Shown here piece after piece: positions 1-7,749 of a stretch of DNA of 64,000 nucleotides. The stretch spans positions 1 through 64,000 of the forward strand of contig DASYAI010000041.1 in the NCBI GenBank assembly GCA_036501425.1, written 5' to 3'. The translations under genes and the position numbers were made by a program. This DNA is from DATKRB01 sp036501425. Its GTDB lineage: Bacteria > Actinomycetota > Acidimicrobiia > Acidimicrobiales > RAAP-2. Below the pieces are notes generated by a model that was not told where the DNA came from, did not search any database, and worked only from the letters and a program-made list of their open reading frames with translations. Position 1 is the stretch's first letter. The number at the start of each line of letters is the position of its first letter.

Positions 1-234
1 CCGAGCACCTTCTGGGCGACCCAGTTCCACGCCACGTTCGAGGACGACCTGGTGGGCATGCGCACCATCGACCTCCTCGGCGCCGACACCCTGATGTGGG
101 CGAGCGACTACCCGCACCCGGACTCCACCTGGCCCGAGTCGGTCGACGTGGTCGAGAAGCACTTCCAGGGCATCGCTGACGACATCAAGCAGAAGATCGT
201 CTGGAAGAACGCCGCCGGCCTCTACGACCTGTAG
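1..234 (+). CDS. Amidohydrolase family 2 protein, C-terminal end (partial)
   Basis: The frame is open from base 1, so the 5' part lies outside the window; 77 residues and the stop codon are visible. The segment LMWASDYPHPDSTWP is the typical C-terminal metal-site block of amidohydrolase 2 (TIM-barrel, decarboxylase-like) enzymes, where the Asp of the SDYPH motif is a metal/catalytic residue. It ends in a helix and the common tail 'NAAGLYDL'. The substrate cannot be told from this fragment. It converges on the aldehyde dehydrogenase gene, and a strong hairpin lies between the two stops. Confidence 0.8.
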   Translation, partial: PSTFWATQFHATFEDDLVGMRTIDLLGADTLMWASDYPHPDSTWPESVDVVEKHFQGIADDIKQKIVWKNAAGLYDL

Positions 235-283
235 GGTCGCACCCCGCCCGGCGGGGACGGCGACAGCCGTCAGTGCCAGAAGT

Positions 284-316
284 GACAGTGGGCCGGCTCA
301 GCGCCGGCCCGCTGTC
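284..316. terminator. Hairpin between convergent genes
   Basis: A 14-bp stem (GACAGTGGGCCGGC, 5-nt loop TCAGC, GCCGGCCCGCTGTC), with one T-G pair and otherwise perfect, lies 50 bases after the amidohydrolase stop and about 105 bases beyond the aldehyde dehydrogenase stop on the other strand. No T-run follows, as is common for terminators in GC-rich actinobacteria. It is probably a bidirectional terminator; that role is inferred. Confidence 0.6.
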
Positions 317-421
317 GCGTTCGGCGTCCGGGCGGGCTGCCACCGGCCGAAGAGCAGCCCGGGCGGCGCGATTGGCGAGACCGGCGGGCGTGTCCCCTCT
401 CGTCGCCGCCCCGTCGCCACC

Positions 422-1921
422 TTACGGATCGCTCTGGTCGCCGTCGAGGTCGGTCGGATCGCCGTCGAGGATGATGGTCTTGGTCTCGAGATAGGCGAGG
501 AGTCCCTCGCGCCCTCCCTCGCGGCCGAGCCCCGACTGCTTGAAGCCTCCGAACGCGATGCCGAAATCGGTCCGGAAGGAATTGTGCCCCACCGTGCCCG
601 AGCGGAGCCGGCGGGCCACCTCGAGCGCGCGGTCGTTGTCGTTGGTGAACACCGACGCGTTCAATCCGTAGATCGTGTCGTTCGCCAGGTCGATCGCGTG
701 GGCCTCGTCATCGGCCGGGATCACGCTGAGGACCGGTCCGAAGATCTCCTCGCGGGCGATCGTCGAACCGTTGTCCACGCTGGCGAACACGGTGGGCTCG
801 ATGAAGTAGCCCTTCGGCAGGTGCGCCGGACGGCCTCCTCCGGCGGCCAGCTTGGCGCCCTCCTGACGACCCAACGAGATGAGGTGCTCGACCCGCCGGA
901 GCTGGCGGTGCATCGCCAGCGGTCCCATGTCGGTGGTCGGGTCGAAGGGATCGCCGATCTGCACCATCGAGAAGGTCTGGCTCAAGGCGTCGACGAGGTC
1001 GTCGTGCTGCTTGCGACCGACGATGATGCGGGTCAGCGAAGAGCACACCTGGCCGCTCATGTGCACCGCCGAGCTGGCCAACGATGCTGCCGCTGCGCCG
1101 ACGTCGTAGTCGTCGAGGACGACGGCGGCCGATTTGCCCCCCAGCTCGAGGGTGACGCGGGCAATGCGCTCTCCACAGATCGCGGCGATACGCCGACCCG
1201 AGGCCGTCGAGCCGGTGAACGCGATCTTGTCGACGTCGTTGTCCCGCACCAGAAGCTCCGACACCTCACGTCCCGCGGTGATCACGTTGAGGACCCCGGC
1301 GGGCAGCCCCACCTCCTGAGCGATCTCCGCCATGATGTACGCCGATCCCGGCGCCTCGGGAGCCGGCTTCACGATCACCGTGCAGCCGGCCAGCAGGGCC
1401 GGCGCCAGCTTGTGGGTCATCAGGGTCATCGGGGCGTTCCACGGGATGATCGCGGCGACCACGCCCACCGGCTCGCGCACCAGAAGGCCGAGCTGCCCGC
1501 CGGCAGTGGGCGCGTGGCGCTCGACGAAGGGGAACTCGCCGGCCAGATCGGCATACCGCTCGTACGTCCGGGCGATGCGCGGAATGCGACCCTGGGCGGC
1601 GGAGTAGACGATACCCATCTCACTCGCCCAGCTCGCGGAGATGTCGAGGCCTCGCCGGCGCACCGCGGCGGCGATGGCCCGCAGGTACGGGGCTCGCTCG
1701 GCGTGGGACATCCTCGGCCACGGGCCGTTGTCGAAGGCGCTGCGGGCTGCGGCGACCGCCCGTCGCACGTCGGGCGCCTCGGCTGCCGCGACCCGGTAGT
1801 AGAGCACCTCGTCGGCCGGTCGGACGACGTCGAAGACATGGTCCGTCGACGGGTCGACCCACTCACCGCCGATGAAGAGCTTGTGCGGACTGGTGAGGGG
1901 CACCGACTGCTCGTTGTACAC
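422..1921 (-). CDS. Aldehyde dehydrogenase (NAD(P)+-dependent)
   Basis: A 499-residue ALDH-superfamily enzyme that oxidises an aldehyde to the acid; full length for the family. Visible features: the oxyanion/cofactor Asn in IIPWNAP (about 160), the nucleotide-binding loop IAFTGSTASGRR, the general-base Glu259 in LELGGKS, the nucleophile Cys293 in SGQVCSS, and the C-terminal EEIFGPVLS block. The GTG start at 1921 is supported by a GGGGGAG ribosome site about 8 bases upstream. The neighbouring amidohydrolase suggests a ring-cleavage or aromatic/aldehyde catabolic setting, but the substrate is unknown. Confidence 0.93.
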   Translation of the reverse strand: MYNEQSVPLTSPHKLFIGGEWVDPSTDHVFDVVRPADEVLYYRVAAAEAPDVRRAVAAARSAFDNGPWPRMSHAERAPYLRAIAAAVRRRGLDISASWASEMGIVYSAAQGRIPRIARTYERYADLAGEFPFVERHAPTAGGQLGLLVREPVGVVAAIIPWNAPMTLMTHKLAPALLAGCTVIVKPAPEAPGSAYIMAEIAQEVGLPAGVLNVITAGREVSELLVRDNDVDKIAFTGSTASGRRIAAICGERIARVTLELGGKSAAVVLDDYDVGAAAASLASSAVHMSGQVCSSLTRIIVGRKQHDDLVDALSQTFSMVQIGDPFDPTTDMGPLAMHRQLRRVEHLISLGRQEGAKLAAGGGRPAHLPKGYFIEPTVFASVDNGSTIAREEIFGPVLSVIPADDEAHAIDLANDTIYGLNASVFTNDNDRALEVARRLRSGTVGHNSFRTDFGIAFGGFKQSGLGREGGREGLLAYLETKTIILDGDPTDLDGDQSDP

Positions 1922-2098
1922 GCTCGATCTCCCCCTGACGTCGATCTGTGATCAGCTTACCGAGCCGAATTCATGGTCCCGGAACCATGCGCTCCGCATC
2001 GGGGCACTGCCGGGCTCGGGGCCGGTGGCGGCAGCGAGCCCGTGCCCGGCCGCATCGCCGGCGATCCCGACGGCCGTGCCGACGATCCCGACGGAGAT

Positions 2099-2257
2099 CT
2101 ACTCGGACTCCAACCGGTGACGGTCCTCGGCCAGATCAGCCTGCCAGCTGAGGTACTCCTCCATCCACGGCCAACCCTTCACCGGGCGCTTCTCCAACAG
2201 CTCTAGCGCCGCCTCGCAGCTGCGCATGTGGCGCTCGATCTGCTCTCGCCGGTCCAT
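2099..2257 (-). CDS. Small conserved-looking hypothetical protein (52 aa)
   Basis: An ATG-started frame of 52 codons, shorter than usual gene-finder cut-offs. The product is acidic and helical, with heptad-like charged stretches (MDRREQIERHMRSCEAALEL at the start) and a Trp-rich centre (GWPWMEEYLSW). Composition looks protein-like rather than random GC-rich sequence. It lies upstream of the aldehyde dehydrogenase on the same strand and divergent from the next small gene. I do not recognise a family. Confidence 0.45.
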   Translation of the reverse strand: MDRREQIERHMRSCEAALELLEKRPVKGWPWMEEYLSWQADLAEDRHRLESE

Positions 2258-2417
2258 GGCACTCCAGCGTAGAGCGGCCCTCCGGGGCCGGCCGGCGGCG
2301 GGAGGGACGGGCCGGCGGGTCGATCCTCGGGTCGGGTGGTTCCTCGGGTCGGGTGGTTGCTGGCCCGTTCCGGCGGGTAGGTGTCAACTGGTGTTCTCAC
2401 GAGGAGAGCGAGACGTC

Positions 2418-2672
2418 ATGGACGAAGATCTGCATCGCTGCCTGGCCCAGGTCCAGCGCTTGCGAGACGCCAACGAGATGATCGGGGGCTTCGTCGACAT
2501 GTACACCCAGGCCCTCCGAGCGGCCGGCGGCGGGCGCAACGACATGGAGTCGGTGATCCGGGCTAAGGGCGAGAAGGTGTTCGCCGAGGCGGCGGACATC
2601 GCCCGGCAGGCGGCGGAGCACATCGCGCAAGAGCTCGGGCCTCTCGACCATCAGGCCGACCAGGCGTCGTGA
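2418..2672 (+). CDS. Small helical hypothetical protein (84 aa)
   Basis: Chosen start ATG at 2418, preceded by GAGGAGAG about 7 bases upstream; the same frame is open further 5' but without a better ribosome site. The 84-residue product is almost entirely predicted helix, with the repeating Ala/charged pattern of a coiled coil (AEAADIARQAAEHIAQEL). No signal peptide or membrane segment. No family recognised. It is divergent from the 52-aa gene at 2099-2257, so the two may share a promoter region. Confidence 0.55.
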   Translation: MDEDLHRCLAQVQRLRDANEMIGGFVDMYTQALRAAGGGRNDMESVIRAKGEKVFAEAADIARQAAEHIAQELGPLDHQADQAS

Positions 2673-2727
2673 CGGCCCGTTGGTGGCATCCGCCGGGAGC
2701 ACCGCAGGCCCGGCCGGCCGCTTCGGG

Positions 2728-3129
2728 TCAGCTGGTGAGCGGGTGGGGTCGAGCAGCTATGTCGTGCACAAAGGGGCCGCGAAGCACCCGGACGACCAGC
2801 TGACCGTTGGTCAGGCTGGACTCGACTCCACCGCCGAAGCCTTCGGGCACCTCGACATCGCGCTCGTAGCCGCCGTAGGACCATTCGCGCAGCACGTAGT
2901 CCCGGGGACCGGCGCTGCGCAGGCGAGCGGTGATCCGGAGCGAGCCCCGACGCAGTAGGACCGTCACATCCTCGGGCGTCACTGCCGGCAACGGGGCGAC
3001 GACGACGAACGCCCCCGGGGCCAGATAGGCGTTGACCGGGATGGGGAGCGGCGGTGTCGAGCTGGCGGCGGCCTGCGTGGCCTGGGCCACCCTCTCGTGG
3101 TCGGACTGGTCGGACGCCACGGCTCCCAT
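2728..3129 (-). CDS. Hsp20/alpha-crystallin family small heat shock protein
   Basis: About 133 residues. The core (residues ~45-130) has the alpha-crystallin beta-strand pattern: VTVLLRRGSLRITARLR, a Tyr/Trp-rich middle, and the conserved 'T-N-G-Q-L-V-V-R-V' strand equivalent to the family A-x-x-x-n-G-v-L motif. Small heat shock proteins hold unfolding clients in an ATP-independent way. The start is uncertain: ATG at 3129 is used, while a GTG at 3162 would add 11 residues. It lies just downstream of a small gene on the same strand. Confidence 0.75.
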   Translation of the reverse strand: MGAVASDQSDHERVAQATQAAASSTPPLPIPVNAYLAPGAFVVVAPLPAVTPEDVTVLLRRGSLRITARLRSAGPRDYVLREWSYGGYERDVEVPEGFGGGVESSLTNGQLVVRVLRGPFVHDIAARPHPLTS

Positions 3130-3200
3130 CCTCGCGGATCGCTCGTCCCGTCGCTCGGACACGCCGATCTCGTCGGCTCCCCCAACCGTGTGCCCTCGGG

Positions 3201-3431
3201 CTACTGATCGAAGGCGGTCTTGGCGTGGGCGATCTGGCTGGTCCGCGCCTGGTCGTCCAGCCAACGGGTGGCTCGTTGTGGCCGGTCCTCAGCCAGCGTG
3301 TGGCGTTCCTCGCCCAGCGCTCCGCTCACCCGGAACCCACAGCGCCGACACACCTGCATCCGTCCATTGGTCTCGGGGTGATGGTGCTCGTCGAGACGGG
3401 CGCTCAGCTGCGACGGATCCAGTGGAGCCAT
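3201..3431 (-). CDS. Small hypothetical protein with one CxxC pair
   Basis: A 76-residue product; the ATG at 3431 has a strong ribosome site (AAGGGGG about 6 bases upstream). The sequence is hydrophilic, His-rich near the N-terminus (DEHHHPETNGRMQVCRRCGF), and carries one Cys-x-x-Cys with nearby His residues, hinting at a metal-binding knuckle. No second Cys pair is present, so a full zinc ribbon is not supported. The same-strand Hsp20 gene lies downstream. Confidence 0.55.
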   Translation of the reverse strand: MAPLDPSQLSARLDEHHHPETNGRMQVCRRCGFRVSGALGEERHTLAEDRPQRATRWLDDQARTSQIAHAKTAFDQ

Positions 3432-3515
3432 TGGGTAACCCCCTTCGCTGGGCACGGTTCGACCGCCCGAGCAGGAAGAGCGACGCGGGCTCGAGGTGAG
3501 CACAACCGCTCTTGG

Positions 3516-4298
3516 TCACCATGCTACCGGCGCCGGGCGTCCGACCCGGTGCGGCCTGGTCGGGCGCCCGACATCGGTGCACCGATCACGGTGACGCGGC
3601 CTCCACCCGCGATTGGGCGGGCGGCGCGACGAGCGGGCTCGCGCGGCGCGTGCGTTTTCCCAGGCGATCGCCTTCGACTCGATGACCCGCCATGAGATCT
3701 CGGCACATCCGAGGGAGGCGGCGAGCGCCATGAAGGTGCCGGTCAGTGACCACAAATGCCCCAGCGGGAACCGGCCGCCGTAGAGGCTGAAGATGTCGAA
3801 CCAGTTGGTGGCGTAGACGAGCGCGCCAGCGACGCCGCGCAGCGCCGACCCGATGGCCTGGCCACCAGACGTGGCCCCGCCGTCGGGGACGACGATCATC
3901 CAGGTGTCGTTGTGGAAGATCGCCACCACCACCAGCCAGACCACCACCAGCCAGACCACCACCAGCCTGCCGAGCGCTGGGAGTAACCGCAACGCGCGGC
4001 GCTTGTAGAACTGGACGAGGCTGACGGACCCGGTGCGGGCTTGCTCGCTCACGAGCTGGGACGCGATAAGGAAGCCGCTCAGGGCGAAGAACAGGTACAT
4101 CGCCACGGGGCCGATGTCGTGCTTGGGCCACCAATCGGCATGGGCCACGAAGACCATCACGAAGGCGAGGCCTCGCAGGCCGTCGAAGGCATTCAGGTGT
4201 CGCATCGAGCGCACCGGCACCGGCACCGGCACCGGCACCGGCACCGGCACCGGCCCGGGCTCTGGCACCGGCCCGGGCTCTGCGACGGCCTCGCGCAC
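3516..4298 (-). CDS. Acyltransferase 3 (OafA-like) with large internal deletion
   Basis: The N-terminal half matches membrane acyltransferase 3 enzymes: FDGLRGLAFVMVFVAHADWW, then AMYLFFALSGFLIASQL and the YKRRALRLLPAL motif. After GRFPLGHLWSL, where full-length relatives continue with the E-E-Q-F-Y-L block and several more membrane helices, the frame jumps directly to a C-terminal-type segment (FMALAASLGCAEISWRVIES). About 150 residues seem to be missing in frame, so the protein is probably inactive. Two slippage-prone tandem repeats lie inside the gene: a Pro-Val run after the GTG start and a repeated LVVVW in a membrane helix. The start could instead be ATG 4205. Confidence 0.6.
   Translation of the reverse strand: MREAVAEPGPVPEPGPVPVPVPVPVPVPVRSMRHLNAFDGLRGLAFVMVFVAHADWWPKHDIGPVAMYLFFALSGFLIASQLVSEQARTGSVSLVQFYKRRALRLLPALGRLVVVWLVVVWLVVVAIFHNDTWMIVVPDGGATSGGQAIGSALRGVAGALVYATNWFDIFSLYGGRFPLGHLWSLTGTFMALAASLGCAEISWRVIESKAIAWENARAARARSSRRPPNRGWRPRHRDRCTDVGRPTRPHRVGRPAPVAW
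3925..3967. repeat. 15-bp tandem repeat within acyltransferase gene
   Basis: About 2.9 copies of ACCACCACCAGCCAG. On the minus strand it encodes repeats of a five-residue unit (LVVVW) inside a predicted membrane helix. The unit length is a multiple of three, so changes in copy number keep the frame. Confidence 0.85.
4211..4252. repeat. Hexanucleotide tandem repeat, (GCACCG)7
   Basis: Seven uninterrupted GCACCG units, followed by two copies of an 18-bp GGCACCGGCCCGGGCTCT unit to about 4281. On the minus strand they encode a Pro-Val run and a Gly-Pro-Val-Pro-Glu-Pro repeat at the N-terminus of the truncated acyltransferase. In-frame slippage would alter only the leader length. Confidence 0.9.
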
Positions 4299-4642
4299 CG
4301 TCGGCTCGATGCTTCCACCAGCGGCGACGGGGGTCGCCGGGGCGGGCTGGCGACCGTGGGACCCCGGGTCCCGTGCCCCGTCCCTCGGCCTGGTCGGGAT
4401 CGCCCCAGCTCAAAGCAGACGTTCCCGGCCAAAATACAACTCATTCCATCAGTTAACCGCGGTCGTCTTGAGGCGAGCTGAGAACCGGCGTCGACCCGGC
4501 ATCGGGTGTCCGCGGGGCGGGACACGACGGCCCACTCCCCCGTCCCTGTTCCCCCGATGACGGGAACCGGGCTCGGAGGGATCGGGCATTCTGTGGGCCG
4601 GGTCCCGGACACCCGGGACGCACGATGTCGGAGGAGGCGCGG
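4299..4642. other. Divergent intergenic region with short hairpin
   Basis: No gene seen in these 344 bases between the truncated acyltransferase and the SDR gene. An AT-richer patch (about 4425-4460) is the likeliest promoter zone. A 7-bp perfect stem (GTCCCGG, loop ACAC, CCGGGAC) at 4602-4619 ends 24 bases before the SDR start and could be an operator or a 5'-leader hairpin. Confidence 0.4.
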
Positions 4643-5398
4643 ATGGGAGTCCTCGATGGGCAGGTTGCCATCGTCACGGGTGCTGGTCAGGGCATCGGTC
4701 GGGGCATCGCCCTTGCCGTGTCCGCCGAGGGGGCCAGGGTCATGGTGCTCGGACGGACCGTCTCGAAGTGTGAAGCCGTGGTCGAGGAGATCACTGCCCG
4801 AGGTGGAACGGCCGAGGCTGGCCTCTGCGACGTGGTCAGTCGCGATCAAGTCGACGCGAGCGTGCAGCGGTGCAGGGAAACGTGGGGTCGCATCGACCTG
4901 GTGGTGAACAACGCCCAGACGACGTCGTACCAGTCGGTCCTCGGCCTGACGGAGGCAGACGCCGACGCCATGTGGCAATCGGGCCCCATGGCGGCGTTGC
5001 GCTTCATGCAGAGCTGCTTCGACTCCTTGCAAGCGTCGCGGGGCTGCGTGGTCAACATCGGATCGGGGATGTCGGTCCAGCCGCAAGCTGGGGGCGCCGG
5101 ATACGGCATGGTGAAGGACGCGCTCCGAGTGCTCACGCGTGTCGGAGCCCTCGAGTGGGGGGCAATGGGGATCCGCGTCAATACCATCTGCCCGATGGCC
5201 ATGTCACCGCTTGTCGAGGCGGCCGAACGCAACGCCCCGGGAACGGTCGACCGGCTGGCCGGGCTGATCCCGCTCCAGCGGCTTGGCGATCCCGAGGCCG
5301 ATGTCGGTCGAGCGGTCGTGTATCTCGCCAGTGACGCCGGGCGCTACGTGACCGGCACCACGCTCATGGTGGACGGCGGATACCGCCACCTCGGCTGA
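4643..5398 (+). CDS. Short-chain dehydrogenase/reductase (SDR)
   Basis: A 251-residue classical SDR, NAD(P)(H)-dependent oxidoreductase. Seen: TGAGQGIG cofactor loop (12-19), NNAQ (normally NNAG), the catalytic-type Ser in NIGSGMS, Tyr154-x-x-x-Lys158 in GYGMVKDA, and the C-terminal TGTTLMVDGGYR. I chose ATG 4643 rather than ATG 4625 because GGAGGAGG (4630-4637) is at the right distance from 4643 and lies inside the longer version. The substrate is unknown. It converges on the YtxH-like gene with only 9 bases between stops. Confidence 0.9.
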   Translation: MGVLDGQVAIVTGAGQGIGRGIALAVSAEGARVMVLGRTVSKCEAVVEEITARGGTAEAGLCDVVSRDQVDASVQRCRETWGRIDLVVNNAQTTSYQSVLGLTEADADAMWQSGPMAALRFMQSCFDSLQASRGCVVNIGSGMSVQPQAGGAGYGMVKDALRVLTRVGALEWGAMGIRVNTICPMAMSPLVEAAERNAPGTVDRLAGLIPLQRLGDPEADVGRAVVYLASDAGRYVTGTTLMVDGGYRHLG

Positions 5399-5407
5399 GG
5401 GCGCCGT

Positions 5408-5848
5408 TCAGCCGGCCCGGTTGGGCTCGGCCTTGCCTCCGGCCCTGGGACGCGCAGAGGCGAACTCGTCCGGTAACGAGTCGGCGTCCACGCCCCGATC
5501 CATGGCTCCTTCGAGCACGTCTGCCTTCTTGGCCGCCGCGGTCCCGAACTGGAGGTCCTGAGGATCGACGTAGGAGTCCTCGGTCGCGCGTGCATTGGGA
5601 CGAACGAATGACGTCACGGTGGAGGCAACCCCGTCCCCGCCCTTGTGCAGCGTGGACGCGGCCCGCGCCTTGGCGACACCTCGGGTGTGCTGGGCCGTGT
5701 CCTGCGCCTTGCTCACAACTCGCTTCACGTCGGGGCGCTCCGAAAGACGCCGCGCCGCCGAGGCCAAGCTGTTGTAGGGACCCGGGCCGGCTCTCGAGCC
5801 CAGAACGAACCCGGTCGCAGCTCCCAGGAGGAACGGGAATTTCTTCAT
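5408..5848 (-). CDS. YtxH-like small membrane protein
   Basis: A 146-residue product. It starts with a Lys-Lys cap and a glycine-rich hydrophobic helix (KKFPFLLGAATGFVLGSRAG), followed by 'GPGPYNSL' and a long charged helical tail; this resembles actinobacterial YtxH-type proteins. ATG 5848 is chosen for the GGAGG ribosome site just upstream; the longer open frame has no such support. YtxH-type proteins are often linked to stress responses, which fits the nearby Hsp20, STAS and GAF-ANTAR genes, but no function is proven. Confidence 0.6.
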   Translation of the reverse strand: MKKFPFLLGAATGFVLGSRAGPGPYNSLASAARRLSERPDVKRVVSKAQDTAQHTRGVAKARAASTLHKGGDGVASTVTSFVRPNARATEDSYVDPQDLQFGTAAAKKADVLEGAMDRGVDADSLPDEFASARPRAGGKAEPNRAG

Positions 5849-6123
5849 GGTGCGGCCTCCTCTCTTCCGAAGGCACTTACCCATCTGCCCACCCCAGAAA
5901 CAGCGCGGCGTGAATACCCAGTCGTCGCATCGGATGCCGCTGGCCGGGGCCTCGACCAATCCCCACCGGACTTCTACCGGACTCGACGACGGAGGTCTCG
6001 CCGAAGGTCGGGATGTGGCGCCTGACTCGCTGCACACGGTAGTGCTGGGCGGTTGGACAACGCCACAGGCGGCTGCCTTGCGTCGCGACCGATTCAGCCG
6101 CCTTGAGGGCATCCCGATCGGCC

Positions 6124-6453
6124 CTAAGCCGCTCCGATGGCGAAGACGTTCGCCAGGCCGGACAGTTGCAACACCCGTTGAACTCGGGGCTGGGGATTGC
6201 GGACCGTGAAGGCCCCACCCGTCTCCTCGACCCGCCGATACCCAGCGACGAGGGCTGCGATGCCGGAGGAATCCAGAAAGCTGACGGCCGAGAGGTCGAC
6301 CACGATATCGACCGGCTTGCCATTGACCTGGGCGAGGATGGCTGCCCGGAGCTTCGGAGCCGTGGCCATGTCGATCTCACCGCTCGCGGTGACCAGCACG
6401 GCGCCAGGTCGGAACTCATCGAGCGAGACTGCGACGGCGAACGTCGGTGCCAT
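6124..6453 (-). CDS. STAS-domain anti-sigma factor antagonist
   Basis: A 109-residue single STAS domain, the SpoIIAA/RsbV type that binds a serine kinase anti-sigma factor and thereby frees a sigma factor. Visible: ASGEIDMATAPKLR (the G-E-[IL]-D motif) and the phosphorylatable Ser in VSFLDSSGIAALV. ATG 6453 is preceded by GGGGAGGG; the upstream in-frame extension lacks a ribosome site. No RsbW-like kinase or sigma factor is in the window, so its partner is elsewhere. The GAF-ANTAR gene lies upstream on the same strand. Confidence 0.88.
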   Translation of the reverse strand: MAPTFAVAVSLDEFRPGAVLVTASGEIDMATAPKLRAAILAQVNGKPVDIVVDLSAVSFLDSSGIAALVAGYRRVEETGGAFTVRNPQPRVQRVLQLSGLANVFAIGAA

Positions 6454-6631
6454 ATTCCCTCCCCACCCGGGAGCAGGGCGGTCACCGAGACTGCCTTCTA
6501 CTCCCGTTGCAGAGCCCAATGGCGCCACCCTGTCTGAGCGCAAGGCCAAGGTAACCCAACAGCATGGCGACAGGCCAATGAGACGATGGTGCGGCGGATC
6601 GAGTCCCTGCCTGGCGGGGCATCGTCGACCA

Positions 6632-7423
6632 CTATGTCGGGCCGTCCCCGCTTCGCTCGGAGCCAGAAGGTGGTCGGCGACTGGCCGCTCGATGGACGAT
6701 CTCGGCGGCGACGTCGCGGAGCTTACGGTTTTCGCGCTGGGAGACTCGCACCAGCAATTGGAACGCTTCTTCGGGGCTGCGACCGCCGGGGGCCATCAAG
6801 ATACCGACGGCCTGGTCGATGGTCGACCGCGAGCGCATGGCTTGGCCGAGATTCTCGCTGAGTTGATGGGCGTCCCAGTAGACCTGAGCGTTGGCGAGCA
6901 CGAAGCCAGCTTGGTTGGCGAAGGATTCCATGCGCTGCGCACAGTCCTCGTCGAAGGCGGCGAGCTGATGCGAGTACAGGTTGAGGGCGCCCATGCCCTC
7001 GTCGCGGGCGATGATGGGGACCGAGAGGGTGGAGTGAATACCATGCTCGGCGGCCCGACGACCGAAGGCCGGCCAACGTTGGTCCTCGGACGTGGCGTCG
7101 ATGCGGAAGACCGCTCGCTTGCGGAAAGCGTCGAGGCACGGACCTTCTCCGCTGTCGTACTGCGCCTGGTCGATCTCGGGTGACTCGGGGTCGGTGAAGA
7201 CGCCAGTACGGGTCGAGCCCTCGACCAGCATGGTGATGCCGGCGAAGTCGGCCGGCGCTGCCTGGCAGGCCAGCTGGGACAGCCGCAGCAAGGTGTCGCC
7301 CAACGTGCCTTCGTTGATGAAGAACCGGGTGAGGGCCGCGAACGCCTCGTCCCAACCCGAAGATGACGTGACCAAATGGGACCAGCTCCCTGGTTGCGTC
7401 AGGTGAGCCGGTGGCAGTCCCAC
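6632..7423 (-). CDS. GAF and ANTAR domain transcription antiterminator
   Basis: A 263-residue protein. Residues ~25-180 form a GAF sensor domain (DYSGEGPCLDAFRKR-like and STLSVPI segments). Residues ~190-250 form an ANTAR RNA-binding helix bundle (MRSRSTIDQAVGILM followed by SPEEAFQLLVRVSQ and NRKLRDVAAEIV). This family binds paired hairpins in nascent RNA to prevent termination. The same-strand STAS gene is downstream by about 180 bases. The GTG start at 7423 has no convincing ribosome site, so the N-terminus may be shorter. Confidence 0.88.
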   Translation of the reverse strand: MGLPPAHLTQPGSWSHLVTSSSGWDEAFAALTRFFINEGTLGDTLLRLSQLACQAAPADFAGITMLVEGSTRTGVFTDPESPEIDQAQYDSGEGPCLDAFRKRAVFRIDATSEDQRWPAFGRRAAEHGIHSTLSVPIIARDEGMGALNLYSHQLAAFDEDCAQRMESFANQAGFVLANAQVYWDAHQLSENLGQAMRSRSTIDQAVGILMAPGGRSPEEAFQLLVRVSQRENRKLRDVAAEIVHRAASRRPPSGSERSGDGPT

Positions 7424-7707
7424 TTGGTTCGAAGGAGGTCCGCCAACTCAGGTGAACCTCCGACCTTAACGGAGTGCATGGTGCTCCGAAAGCGCCCGAT
7501 CCATTGGAGCCGTCCTACCTGGTCAGAAGCTCACAGCCCGGAGCACCACCAGCGCCGAGGGGAACGGCGGCGCCCACCAGGTGCGGCGCATCGTGCACTC
7601 CGTCCACTGCCGCCGGGGAGCACCACCGCCGCCTAGTTGGGCCGCGTCGCCAGGCGATTCGGGCGTACTAAGCCGAGAAGTAGGAGCCCTTGGTCAGAGC
7701 GGCCGAT
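7424..7707. other. Intergenic flank of the IS element, no gene seen
   Basis: 284 bases between the GAF-ANTAR start and the left end of the IS element. Several short open frames exist, but none has protein-like composition or a ribosome site. It probably contains the promoter of the GAF-ANTAR gene. Confidence 0.4.
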
Positions 7708-7736
7708 TGAACCGGACTGGGATTTCCGGAGACTCG
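7708..7736. repeat. IS3 terminal inverted repeat (orfB end)
   Basis: Reads TGAACCGGACTGGGATTTCC and on towards orfB. It pairs with the reverse complement of 9027-9055 with only a few mismatches. Confidence 0.85.
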
Positions 7737-7749
7737 TTGGTTTGGGTTC

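Noticed and set aside
3925..4281. CRISPR-like array
   Set aside because: The repeats are contiguous with no spacers and lie within a coding frame; they are simple tandem repeats.
5408..6112. 234-codon version of the YtxH-like protein
   Set aside because: The extra 5' part is not protein-like, and the strong GGAGG site supports the ATG at 5848.
7474..7671. Small plus-strand frames beside the IS element
   Set aside because: No ribosome site, Arg/Pro-rich random-looking composition.
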